Of a stretch of DNA of 64,000 bases, positions 52,057-61,909 are shown in pieces. The translations under genes were made by a program, and so were the position numbers. The notes below the pieces were generated by a model. It was given only the letters and a program-made list of their open reading frames with translations. It did no database searches and had not been told where the DNA came from. Each line of letters begins with the position of its first letter. The stretch's first letter is position 1. This stretch comes from JBPOIC01 sp052034865 (GTDB lineage Bacteria; UBA10199; JADFYH01). Where the stretch lies: the NCBI GenBank assembly GCA_052034865.1, contig JBPOIC010000033.1:12712-76711 (forward strand). The letters are read 5' to 3'.

Positions 52057-55000
52057 ATGACTCTTTTTTCGAATCCACCGAAAGGGACGTCTCATTTTCA
52101 GATCTCCACGATCCTGGAGAGTCAGGAAAATCTCTCTGAGAAGAACATTCTTGGAGAAGTTTCTGAAGCTTCGACTCCTTCAGAATCATCCCCTTTAACC
52201 CCAGCGCTCTTCGAAAGACAGCAGGCTCTGTCTCATAAGCTTTCAAATTGGAGGCTCGACCGAAAACCTGGGGGATGGGCCCTAGAAGAGTTGGGTTTGG
52301 ATCAGTCCGCCTTGCCTTCGGCTCTTTCTTTCCAGGTTCGCAGTCAGCTCCGTGAAAAATTCGATCTTCTGTTTAAGAGTCATCAGGCTCTAAGTACTTC
52401 AAACCCTGAGGCGGCCAAATCTCAGTTTGAAATGATGAGAGATCTCATCCCCTGGATTCAAAAAAATCTTGATGAAGAAGGCGAGGATCGAGCGCGAGAT
52501 CTTCTAAGAGTTCATCATTTTTTAAAACTGGCCTCCGAGTACAAAATGGAGGGGATAGAGCCTCCCCAAATTCAGTGTCTTGCGACCGATCTTGAACAAG
52601 AGCAGATGAATCTGGGGGCCAGGCTTCAGCAGATGGTTCACTCACTCTCTGAGGGCCAAAACGCCGATCTTTCTCTCGTAAAGTCCTTTCAGCTCTTGAT
52701 TGAAATCGATGAGGCCTTAGAAGAACCTTCTCTTTTATTTCACGACCTCAAACTTTATCAGCAAGCCCTCGACCGTCTTTCTAATGCCCAGATTTCTTCA
52801 AAAGAATCGTTTGAGCTGTATCTTCAGCTCTTCTCTCGATTTCAACGCCTGCGATTTGAATCTAAAAATTTGGATAAAATTCCATTCGTACATTCTGATT
52901 TTCTCACTCAGTCGATGCGAGAGATTTCTCACCACCTCATAGAGCGCGGTGTTTCACTTTGGGATAGCGGCTCTGCTTCGGGTCAAATTCAATCCATTCT
53001 TCGCAGGTTTCTGGATCGTCTGATCGATCACGATGATCTTTCACTCATCCGTTTTCTGAAACCGAAAGCCCTGGAAGAGTTTGTAAGCCAGTCTTTGGCC
53101 CTGATCCCAGAATGGGAGATGATTGAACGAAAAATCAGTCAAGGTGAGAATGCCTTTTTATCTCAAAAAGAAGGGCGAGATCGGTTGGTGGTTTTGCTTC
53201 AGCGTTTTGCCCAGGTTCAGGATGGAGAGCACGTTTCCAGGGTTCTCCGACTTTTGCGCCAGACAACCGGTTTGGGGGTTTCGAATTCAGAGGCGCTTCA
53301 GCAGTGGTTGCAATGTCAAAAAATTCTGGAGGGCGCCGGATTTTTTGATGAAAAAAAACTCGTTGATCAGTGGATTTTTCAGATCGCAGAACAGATCACT
53401 CCAGCGCTTTTTCGAAAACTCGATCTTGATGAAGAAACTGTGAAATGTCTGTTCGCACTAGAAGAATATTATCAGGCGGATCCTTCCCCGCGTGCGCAGG
53501 AGAAGGCCGCTGATATTGCAGAAAAGCTGGAGATTATGGGTCATCGTCTGGCTTATGCGATTGAGGGAGATTGGGATCAAAAAGGCATCGAATATGTTTG
53601 GGCCAGGGCCTGGGGTGAAAAACCCGCGCGTATCCAAAATGCACACGAGCGACTGAAAGCGGGTACGCTTCTTTTAAAAATCCATGAATTTCAAATCGAA
53701 AAGCAAAGAAGAGTGTTTTGCGAAAATCCTGCGCTCAGAGAAGAGTGGGGCCAGATCCTTTCTGAAGATTTACGTCGACTGGATGATTTTTCCATCCTTG
53801 AAAATCTTTCGGATCAAGAAAAACTTTTATCGCTTCAAGAGAAAATTAAATCGCTTTCAGGCATTCAAAACCTGGTGGAAGGATCGACAGCGCCGCTGGC
53901 ATCTCAGATTTCCAGTCAGAAAATCATTGCCCTTCAGGAAAAACTCAAACAACAGGTTTTCGATCTTCTCAAAAAACAGATCGAGCGCCTTAGACCCGAG
54001 CTTGTTTCTTCTTCGACTGTTTCTGTTCAAATCAATAAATCTCAGTTGCAGATTGCGCTCGAGGCAGACCTCAACGAGTTTGTTTCTGCGCTTGTGCGAC
54101 AGCCCAACAGCCAGATCTTAAATCCATTTTTAAATCCGAATCATCGCCTTCCTGATTTTCTTTCAGAATGGGAAAAGACTCAGTCTCTGGCAGAGTCAGC
54201 CCGTTTTCAAAGGGGATCCATTCCTACAGAAACCCAGATTTCCGAGGCCGTCCAGGCGGCGATTCGTTTTTCAAGTTTAGAGGGTATTTGTCTTCGTTCG
54301 GCTGTCAAAAGGGCTTTGGAGCCGTTAGAACAACTCGCTTCGGACCACAGGCTTGCCCTGAGTGAGCGTGTGAATCTTTTATTTCAGATTCACGATCTTT
54401 TTCGGCGGGCCGGTTTGCAGGAGCCTGCTCGAGAAAAATTGAAAGAGATTCTTAAGCTGACGGATCCATCTCATTTGGCCTCCTGTTTGGGCTCTGAGAT
54501 GAAAAAGCTAACGCAGATGCGTAAACTCGCCCATGCAATGGAGCTTTATGAAGGATCTCCCAGCGAGCAGGACTTGGCCCGGCAGGCGCTCAAACACATC
54601 GTTGAATCTGAAAAAGTCGATGCAGAGATCAAAGAAATTGCCACCTTCCATCTTTTTGAGATCGAAAGCCTGCAGCAGGATCAGCGTATTTCCGTGATTC
54701 TTTCAGGTCTCAAAGGTTTTCTGCCGGAAGATCTGGATCGCCACTACACCGGAGAAAGCTGGTTGAGTAAGGGAAAGATGGGTGAGTTGAGAGAGGCACT
54801 TCGTCCTTCCTTGCCACACAACAGGTCGGTTATTCAGCGTGCCTTGAATGCAGTGGAAAAGGGGACAGAAAAGATTCTCGTAAGCGCCGATGGAGTTGTT
54901 CTTCAAAAGGCTCTGAATATTTCGGACGCAGCCGGGAGGATGCTGAGGCTTAAAAAACACACCTCCCTAGAAGTCGAGAAACGTGAGCTCAAAGATCAGA

Positions 55001-58000
55001 TTCCTCTTCTTGTTCGTGAGGTCGAGCTTTTACTCAGACAGGGAGTTTCGTTTGAGAAGGCCTTGAGTCTCGTTCAGACAAAGCTGCAAACAGACTCTCC
55101 AGCGCTCTGGAAAAGTCTGGAGCGTTTTTCCAAAATTCAAGACACCGATGGTTCTCACTTTGTCCGTGAATTTTCAAAACCCCGTCTGAATTCTCAAAAG
55201 CTGATTTCCACCGCCCGCCGTTTGGCCGAAACCCTCACACATCAAAAATATTTTTCATCCGCCTCGCAGGTTGCTCAACAGGCTTACAATGGATCTTTGC
55301 GATGGATGAAAAAATTTGAAGAGCGCCAGGAGATTTTGCAGCAAAGCCATGCCCTGGTTCAGAAAGTTCAGGATGCCACTGTCATTTTTGCTCATGATCC
55401 AGACGCCGCGGTTGAAAATTTTTTAAGCTCGGTGGCCACCGGTCTTGCTTCATCTGGCATTTCGTTTTTGGCAAAAACCGTTTGGACGATTGCGGTCGCG
55501 CGTGGGTTTCAGGGGACGATGGGTTTGTCGCGTGTGGTTATGCGTGCGGCAAGAATCGAAGAAACAGAGCGCGCACTGCGTTTGTTCAAACGTCTGGAGA
55601 GAATTGAGCATTTGGGATCGCAGGTTTTGACAAACCGCGGGATCGTTTGGGCTTTAAAGGCCAGTGCCGATGGATATCTGACCACTCGAATGGATGCCTG
55701 GTTACGCGATCATGAAATGACGAGCGAGCAATTTTCCAGGCGCGACGCGATATCCTTTTTAAGGGCTGGGATTTCTCATGCGCTGGGAAAGAGTGCCGCC
55801 CATTATGGCCAGTTTTCACGTTATGCTGCAGGAGTCGCCGGCCATCTTGGAGGAGATTGGGCCGCAGAGCTTACCCGTCTCGAAAAAACGGGTTCTTCTC
55901 GAAATTTCTTTGAGCATTTTCTGGATTGTGTGATTCGCGAAGCACACGGAAGACTTCCCAATTTTGTCTCTCACGCGGTGGCGGGTCGTTTCATCACCCA
56001 TCACGAACAACGATTGGATTATCTTCTCCATCATCAGTTGCGTTGGGTTCCTTTTTTACAATCCAAAGGTTTTCCTTGTGAGACGACGGGCATTCTTCCG
56101 AAATTCTCGCCCGCTCTTTCTCATCTGATTGATCATCTTAACCAGCGGGTGGAGGTTTCTAAAGAAGGAGTAGGGCAGGTTGCCAGATCTTTTTCCCATG
56201 TCACTCCCGAAGTTTTGCATAAAGGTGCTCAGATTTTGGGTTTCGATCCACACGCTTCCGATTCAGAACCTGCGCACACGGCCCTGTTTCTTTATCTTGC
56301 TTCAAAATCTCCACAGGATCTTTCCTCCATTTCCAGAAATCAGGCTTCTCCACATTCAGTTTCTCAAGCTGCTGCCACATCGATTTACCGTCGTCCTATT
56401 TCGACAGCCCTGGCATCCTCCGAAAATCATGAGCCCGCACATTGGCAGGCCCTGCATGAATTGCGCTCGGGTCTCGATAGGCTCCTGACCGGACTTTTTG
56501 GAAAATCCTCTTCAGTAGAATTACGCGTCCTCCTGTTTCATCAGGCCCTGATACAAAAGCTCAGCCACGATGAAATGCATCAGCTTGCTACCCATGCCCC
56601 GGCGCTTCAGGAAGTGCTGCGCGATTTGGCCGGGCATTTATCATCGGATCAGGGTTTTCATCTGTTGCGCCAGGCGATGGGATTTACGAAAGATTTTGGA
56701 AAGATTCATTCCGCTCTGCAACAGATGAATCTTGTTCTACCTGAGATCCGGCAGGGTTTACCCGAAGGGGCCCGCGAGCATTTGAGTGCCGTGCTCAACG
56801 AGACTTTGCGTTTGGCCCTGACAGAAGGAAAGGATTTTAAAAACGTAGCCCTCGCCTTGATCGAAGGTGCGCGTGAGGTTCAAAAAATAAAAAACAAGGA
56901 GAGTCATGAGATCAGCAAGGTTCTTGCGGAGCTTGCCGATCAAAAAGCTTTGGATGCACGTCAGGTTCAAAGAAAAGAGCAGGAGAATGGAAATGAAAAT
57001 TCCGCTGAGCAAGATCCTGAAGAGCACGCGCAAGAATCCGCTTCTTCAAAACCAAAAAAATCGATGATCGAGTCAGCTCCCGAAGATCATCCTTTTGCAG
57101 GTGAAGATGTCTCTGCAAAAAAACCAATGTTTAAAATGGGTGAATGGAAAACGCCTGATCCTGTCAAAGTTGGAGATTTTTCGTGGATGGGTCCTCGAAG
57201 GGATCCTCATGCAAAAGGAGATCAGCTGGTTTTGCATGCAGATGGGAGTGTGAGTTCTTCCAAAAAACAGAAAGAAAATGGGCTGAGCGCTAAATCCGTT
57301 GTTCGAAATCCTCCAGCTCATCCACCAGGAGTTCCAGTTTTTACGAGTGGACTAATAGTTGAGATCGGTCAGGGGCGTTATAGAATTACTCCTAACAAAT
57401 TAGAATGGATTCTGTTTCATCTTCAGAACTCAAAGTCGCTTGGGATAGTTGCAAGTAAAGTAAGGCTTCAAAAAGCGGTGATTGTCAGGATTATAGAGGA
57501 TTCTAAAGATGGGTCAGAGTTTTTCAGATTTCGAAATTTGTTAAAACCCAAAGCCGAATCAAAAGTAACCAATGATCCAGATCAAACAAGCGAAAATCAG
57601 CATCAATTTTCTGTTACTAAAAGTATAGGTCATGCAACCCCACCTGAATGTATTTCATATCATTTAACAAACTTTGGTCTCTTGCAGCAGCTGCACATTT
57701 TATTTTTTGGAAATAAACCCTTGACGGCAGCGATCTTCGGAAAAGATCCGCAGGCACTGAATATTCAATTGAAATCGCTAAAAAAGGTTTTGCCAGTCTA
57801 TGGTGAACCTCCATGGTTTCCTGTTTCAACAAAACCTGAAAATCATCTTGATCAACTCCTGTCCTCGATCTGGGGCTCTTCAGCAGAACCCATTTCCAAT
57901 GATCCTGCCTTGCTTCATGGAACTGTCCAGCTTCCTCATGGTGCAGTTCCAGTTATGCGTGTGATCGAGTTTTATGCCTGGATTCGAAACGGTCGATCAT

Positions 58001-60831
58001 GCAGTCCTCCTCTTTCAGTTGAGAGAATGGGAGGTGTTTCTGCCGTTGTTCAGAAAATCAAAGTGGAGTTGCAGACTGCAAAAAGAAAGCGGAACTCATC
58101 CGAACGTACAAACTCCGTCCCTGAGGCCGCGCTTGGTGCTTTGGCGGCGGCGGGGCTCCAAAGCCATCCAACCCTTGCCGTGATTGGACTTTCGGCCTCG
58201 GCACTTCTCCTTCTCACTCGTTTGAATCCTATCCGTGAGTTTTTGTCTCGTGCGATCGAGCGGGTTCAAACCTCTTCTTTTGCACTGAGGTTAAACTCTC
58301 CTGTCGTTCAAACCATGATGGATTGGGGCGTGATGGTTTTGGCTGCAATGACAGGAGGAGCGGTGGGGATGGCGGTAAATCCTGGCCAACCTTCTAAAAG
58401 GTTATCAAGTGGACTGAGAAAACTTGGGGTAGAGTTTAATCGATGGGCTTCTTTTCGGGATTTAAGAAAGCTTCTTGCAGGTAAATCCCAATATCAGGAT
58501 TTATTGAAGGAAGTGATAAGAATCCAAAAAGGAGAAGCGAGTCTTGAAGAGGTTGTTGCTAAAGTTTTTACTCAAGAGCCTTTTGTAAGATTGGAAGAAA
58601 ATATTCGAGAGGAAATGGCCAGCTCTCTAAGATTCTGCCTTGCAAGATGTATGTTTTATGCCTGTCGAGAGACTTATTCTTTTTCGAATACGCCCAAAGA
58701 GTGGACTATAGGTCTCAGACAACCTTCCGATGCACTGATTGAAGCATTGAGCTCATCTGATGAATTGTCATCTGGAAATGCGATTGAAGAAATTGAAGCA
58801 CTTTTTAAATCAGGAGCTTATCAGGCTTATCGGGAAGCCCTTGGCGCTCTCCGAGAAATAGAAACTCCATTGGCATTTATCAGACACCTTGAGTTTTTAG
58901 TTTCTGAAGAGAACCCCAATCTGAGATTTTTTCCCCCCGAAGCAAGAAGTTATATCAGTCGGGTCAAAGTGGCTTACGAAGAAAGTAGATCAGATGCAGA
59001 GTTTCATTCAAAGCTCTCAGGTGAAATCGATTTTTTAAATATTAAAAGAAAGGCACTTGGCCTCAATCAAAGATCTCGAACAAATCTGATCACCTACAGT
59101 GCGATTCTGGCTGCTGTAGAATCTTATTTGAAACCCTTCTCATCAGCTCGTTTTTTTTATCCAGAACCCTCTCCTTTATTTGATGATCATTTCAATTATG
59201 ACTTTGACTTACCACTAAGTGCTCATTTGGCAAGGGTCATTAAGCATTTACAAACAAAAAGATCAGAGTTTCCCGATGAATCAGGAGAAAGTGCAATTGC
59301 CCGGCGTCACTATGAGTTTGTAATCGATTACTTGAGTGCCGAAAACTACCGATCGGTCTATTTACCTGATGAACCTGTCTACTTTGGAGGGAAGTCTACA
59401 ATCTCAAAATGGGTGGTTGTTTTAAATAGGCTTAAAGCACTTTCTCCAATGCTTATGTTAGAAGATGAACGTGATACTGCTATTCGCATGGAAGAGGCCA
59501 GGCAAGATTTCGCCGAAGGACCTAAAGTAACAAATGTTGATGACGATAGTCCGTATTCTACTGCTCGATTCTTTTCCAAATTATCTAAGGTTCAAGCTCT
59601 GGCAGCAAAAACAGAAGTAGGGTTTGGAAATTATCCACAATTTGCAACTTGTTTTGCTCGATTTCAGTTTGTATTAGAGAGAGCGATAGAGGCTCAGAAT
59701 ACTTCTGAACCTTCTCTAGCTTATGCAGAAACTCAAGCTGAATTGCCAATCCCTAGTGATGAAGCACGCCGCCAAGGTTCGAGTGCTACTTTGAGTTTGA
59801 AAATTGGACCTGATGGGAGGGGTGAATTGGATGATGGAACAAGTCCTGCTGGTATTCAAGAAATTGTAACTGTAAATCTAAGTCCCCCTCCTTTACCCAG
59901 TGGGTTTGGAAAGGATGGCGAGGATGATCCATTGGCACCCATATCTCCAAGAAGTCGTCTGCGCGCTTTAATACCTTTATTATTCGAACCCAATCTCAAA
60001 TCTGCGTTAACATCCTCCCTCAAATCCGAGCCTGCCTGGCGTTTTCCTGATCTTGAAATAATGACAACAAAACAAGGTGTCCTTTTAGGAGGGGCAGCAC
60101 TAGCCTTGGGTGGAGCTCTCTTGTTTGGGTGGGGATTAAGAGGAATCCTTCGGGAGAGAAGAGAAGATCTTGCCGCGAGGAAAGAAAGAGAGAAAAGGGC
60201 AGCACATCAAAGTCTAAAAGTTGCAGGAGCTACGCATGTTAATCACCCAGGAGCTCGTCCTTCAGGAAATTCAGGACCTTACCGAGTGATTGGAGGTAAA
60301 GAACGGGCAATTTCTCAGCCACAAGTTCAACTAGTGGTGAACGATAGCATTCTTTCTTTGCAAACTTTGGCAGCGATGAGAATAATTCCTTCTTTTCCAG
60401 AGTTCAGTCGATCCAGAATGCGAAGTCTAAGTGCTGAAGCCGTAGCGACAAAGTTTTCTTTCTTCATTCACTTTGCTATTCGGGGTTTGGATGACGTTAA
60501 CAAAATCTCAGATGATATTGAAGACCCTGAAGCCGTAATTTGGGCTCAAAGAATCAAAGAAGTGAAAAGGTATGACCTGTATGTTGCAAGAGATATTTTG
60601 GAGTTTATTAAAAACAATATGTCTGATGGAAACTTTGCTCAATCCAGAGATGCTATCATTAAAACTCTGGAAGATAATTATCATACTTCTTGCATTCAGG
60701 ATTTTCTGAATCGAATAAATCAGGCAATCGACAAAATTCATCAACACGATGAGCTTCTTTTGACGAGAGACCATGGAGAAGATCGACCAACCCAAGAATT
60801 AGTGATAGTTAATAAAGAGGTTACACAATAA
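52057..60831 (+). CDS. Giant hypothetical protein, 2,924 residues
   Basis: One uninterrupted frame of unknown family and no signal peptide. Residues about 1-1120 are mostly charged helices with Leu/Phe/Gln-rich repeats, resembling a long helical-repeat or coiled-coil scaffold (LEMMRDLIPW-type helices). A hydrophobic segment lies near 1125 (VATGLASSGISFLAKTVWTI), followed by a His-rich helical stretch to about 1640. Residues about 1640-1760 are Glu/Lys/Pro/Ser-rich and disordered. Further hydrophobic stretches occur near 2020-2060 (GALAAAGLQSHP; TLAVIGLSASALLLL), 2086 (MMDWGVMVLAAMTGGAVGMA) and 2673 (GVLLGGAALALGGALLFGWG). No enzymatic motif was recognised. The start ATG lacks a clear ribosome site. 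Base composition varies strongly along the gene (see findings). A surface, secreted-effector or cell-architecture protein is possible. Confidence 0.85.
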   Translation: MTLFSNPPKGTSHFQISTILESQENLSEKNILGEVSEASTPSESSPLTPALFERQQALSHKLSNWRLDRKPGGWALEELGLDQSALPSALSFQVRSQLREKFDLLFKSHQALSTSNPEAAKSQFEMMRDLIPWIQKNLDEEGEDRARDLLRVHHFLKLASEYKMEGIEPPQIQCLATDLEQEQMNLGARLQQMVHSLSEGQNADLSLVKSFQLLIEIDEALEEPSLLFHDLKLYQQALDRLSNAQISSKESFELYLQLFSRFQRLRFESKNLDKIPFVHSDFLTQSMREISHHLIERGVSLWDSGSASGQIQSILRRFLDRLIDHDDLSLIRFLKPKALEEFVSQSLALIPEWEMIERKISQGENAFLSQKEGRDRLVVLLQRFAQVQDGEHVSRVLRLLRQTTGLGVSNSEALQQWLQCQKILEGAGFFDEKKLVDQWIFQIAEQITPALFRKLDLDEETVKCLFALEEYYQADPSPRAQEKAADIAEKLEIMGHRLAYAIEGDWDQKGIEYVWARAWGEKPARIQNAHERLKAGTLLLKIHEFQIEKQRRVFCENPALREEWGQILSEDLRRLDDFSILENLSDQEKLLSLQEKIKSLSGIQNLVEGSTAPLASQISSQKIIALQEKLKQQVFDLLKKQIERLRPELVSSSTVSVQINKSQLQIALEADLNEFVSALVRQPNSQILNPFLNPNHRLPDFLSEWEKTQSLAESARFQRGSIPTETQISEAVQAAIRFSSLEGICLRSAVKRALEPLEQLASDHRLALSERVNLLFQIHDLFRRAGLQEPAREKLKEILKLTDPSHLASCLGSEMKKLTQMRKLAHAMELYEGSPSEQDLARQALKHIVESEKVDAEIKEIATFHLFEIESLQQDQRISVILSGLKGFLPEDLDRHYTGESWLSKGKMGELREALRPSLPHNRSVIQRALNAVEKGTEKILVSADGVVLQKALNISDAAGRMLRLKKHTSLEVEKRELKDQIPLLVREVELLLRQGVSFEKALSLVQTKLQTDSPALWKSLERFSKIQDTDGSHFVREFSKPRLNSQKLISTARRLAETLTHQKYFSSASQVAQQAYNGSLRWMKKFEERQEILQQSHALVQKVQDATVIFAHDPDAAVENFLSSVATGLASSGISFLAKTVWTIAVARGFQGTMGLSRVVMRAARIEETERALRLFKRLERIEHLGSQVLTNRGIVWALKASADGYLTTRMDAWLRDHEMTSEQFSRRDAISFLRAGISHALGKSAAHYGQFSRYAAGVAGHLGGDWAAELTRLEKTGSSRNFFEHFLDCVIREAHGRLPNFVSHAVAGRFITHHEQRLDYLLHHQLRWVPFLQSKGFPCETTGILPKFSPALSHLIDHLNQRVEVSKEGVGQVARSFSHVTPEVLHKGAQILGFDPHASDSEPAHTALFLYLASKSPQDLSSISRNQASPHSVSQAAATSIYRRPISTALASSENHEPAHWQALHELRSGLDRLLTGLFGKSSSVELRVLLFHQALIQKLSHDEMHQLATHAPALQEVLRDLAGHLSSDQGFHLLRQAMGFTKDFGKIHSALQQMNLVLPEIRQGLPEGAREHLSAVLNETLRLALTEGKDFKNVALALIEGAREVQKIKNKESHEISKVLAELADQKALDARQVQRKEQENGNENSAEQDPEEHAQESASSKPKKSMIESAPEDHPFAGEDVSAKKPMFKMGEWKTPDPVKVGDFSWMGPRRDPHAKGDQLVLHADGSVSSSKKQKENGLSAKSVVRNPPAHPPGVPVFTSGLIVEIGQGRYRITPNKLEWILFHLQNSKSLGIVASKVRLQKAVIVRIIEDSKDGSEFFRFRNLLKPKAESKVTNDPDQTSENQHQFSVTKSIGHATPPECISYHLTNFGLLQQLHILFFGNKPLTAAIFGKDPQALNIQLKSLKKVLPVYGEPPWFPVSTKPENHLDQLLSSIWGSSAEPISNDPALLHGTVQLPHGAVPVMRVIEFYAWIRNGRSCSPPLSVERMGGVSAVVQKIKVELQTAKRKRNSSERTNSVPEAALGALAAAGLQSHPTLAVIGLSASALLLLTRLNPIREFLSRAIERVQTSSFALRLNSPVVQTMMDWGVMVLAAMTGGAVGMAVNPGQPSKRLSSGLRKLGVEFNRWASFRDLRKLLAGKSQYQDLLKEVIRIQKGEASLEEVVAKVFTQEPFVRLEENIREEMASSLRFCLARCMFYACRETYSFSNTPKEWTIGLRQPSDALIEALSSSDELSSGNAIEEIEALFKSGAYQAYREALGALREIETPLAFIRHLEFLVSEENPNLRFFPPEARSYISRVKVAYEESRSDAEFHSKLSGEIDFLNIKRKALGLNQRSRTNLITYSAILAAVESYLKPFSSARFFYPEPSPLFDDHFNYDFDLPLSAHLARVIKHLQTKRSEFPDESGESAIARRHYEFVIDYLSAENYRSVYLPDEPVYFGGKSTISKWVVVLNRLKALSPMLMLEDERDTAIRMEEARQDFAEGPKVTNVDDDSPYSTARFFSKLSKVQALAAKTEVGFGNYPQFATCFARFQFVLERAIEAQNTSEPSLAYAETQAELPIPSDEARRQGSSATLSLKIGPDGRGELDDGTSPAGIQEIVTVNLSPPPLPSGFGKDGEDDPLAPISPRSRLRALIPLLFEPNLKSALTSSLKSEPAWRFPDLEIMTTKQGVLLGGAALALGGALLFGWGLRGILRERREDLAARKEREKRAAHQSLKVAGATHVNHPGARPSGNSGPYRVIGGKERAISQPQVQLVVNDSILSLQTLAAMRIIPSFPEFSRSRMRSLSAEAVATKFSFFIHFAIRGLDDVNKISDDIEDPEAVIWAQRIKEVKRYDLYVARDILEFIKNNMSDGNFAQSRDAIIKTLEDNYHTSCIQDFLNRINQAIDKIHQHDELLLTRDHGEDRPTQELVIVNKEVTQ

Positions 60832-60843
60832 GATACCTCTTTC

Positions 60844-60870
60844 CCTAAGTAGTACTCTTAGGACTTTTAG
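60844..60870 (+). terminator. Probable terminator of the giant gene
   Basis: CCTAAG-TAGTACT-CTTAGG stem-loop followed by ACTTTTAG, 12 bases after the stop. Short stem and short T tract make it moderate. Confidence 0.6.
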
Positions 60871-60880
60871 CCGGTCATAC

Positions 60881-61735
60881 TCACTGACTCAATGAATTCC
60901 CCTTCAATAATCTCATCAGGAAATCATCCTCAACCCGCCATACCTTTCCACAATAATCACATTCACTTTCGACCCCACGTTTTTCAATCCAAAGCTCCAT
61001 CAGATCTTTTTCGGACAAAGAGGCCAGGGCTCGCTCGAAAGATTCCAGGCTGCACGCGCAGGTGAGTAGTGGTTTGGTCACGGCCAGGATCTGAAATCCA
61101 AAGGGAAGAAGGGCTTTTAAAATTAAATCAGGATCGTTTGTGTTCTCAAACGAGCGGGTGAAATGCTCAGACGATTGCATGCGAGAATCCAATTCATTCC
61201 ATTCTGCTTGGGAGGTTCCGGGAAGTTTTTCGATCCAGAGGGCATAATTTTCAAGATGATTTTTTTTATCCGGGTGTACGAAAAACAGGGAGGGTGTTTG
61301 AACACTTTTTTCCAGATAGGATCTGAAAGTCTTTAAGATATCAGCGGAGACAATGGGAATGGAGCTTGTATAAACCTGATCATTTTGCTTCAGGACGGAT
61401 ACCTGCATAAGACCTGCAAACTCACTTCGAAAGGCCGAAATATTTTCCTTGGGAAAAATGGCCGAACGAAAATGGCCTTGAGGACTGACTTCGCAGTTGA
61501 TCCAAATCTTTTCGGAAGTCAGCTGCAACTTGTAAAGCGTGGATTCCTGCTCATCCAGGCGGCTTCCCAACAGAATACTTCCCAAAAGAAACTCAAGATA
61601 CGGTGAGGTGAGAAGTGGAGGAATTTGTTTTAGGAAAAGAGATTCGCGAGATCCCTGATTTAATCGCAAAAATCGGAATGCGAATTTATTGTCGAGGTCG
61701 GTTCCGATGAGAAGATAGTCAAGATCTGTCAGCAT
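60881..61735 (-). CDS. hslO: Redox-regulated chaperone Hsp33
   Basis: A holdase activated by disulfide formation under oxidative stress. The 284 residues end with the zinc-binding cysteines C226 and C228 (CACS) and C259 and C262 (CDYC), the CxC...CxxC pattern of Hsp33. The body matches the N-terminal fold in the region FERALASLSEKDLMELW. No strong ribosome site. It converges with the giant gene. Confidence 0.88.
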   Translation of the reverse strand: MLTDLDYLLIGTDLDNKFAFRFLRLNQGSRESLFLKQIPPLLTSPYLEFLLGSILLGSRLDEQESTLYKLQLTSEKIWINCEVSPQGHFRSAIFPKENISAFRSEFAGLMQVSVLKQNDQVYTSSIPIVSADILKTFRSYLEKSVQTPSLFFVHPDKKNHLENYALWIEKLPGTSQAEWNELDSRMQSSEHFTRSFENTNDPDLILKALLPFGFQILAVTKPLLTCACSLESFERALASLSEKDLMELWIEKRGVESECDYCGKVWRVEDDFLMRLLKGNSLSQ

Positions 61736-61909
61736 ATGGGTTTCATTAATTTAAACATGAGAAGAGATAATTATGGAGTGTTAAAATATACAAGCAATCG
61801 TACTTTATTTATCATCCAGATTGAAATAGACACACCGATGTCATTTAAAAAATCAAGGATTATTCATTACTGTTCACACTCTTTTTCTAAACCTAATTCA
61901 GGAGCTCTT

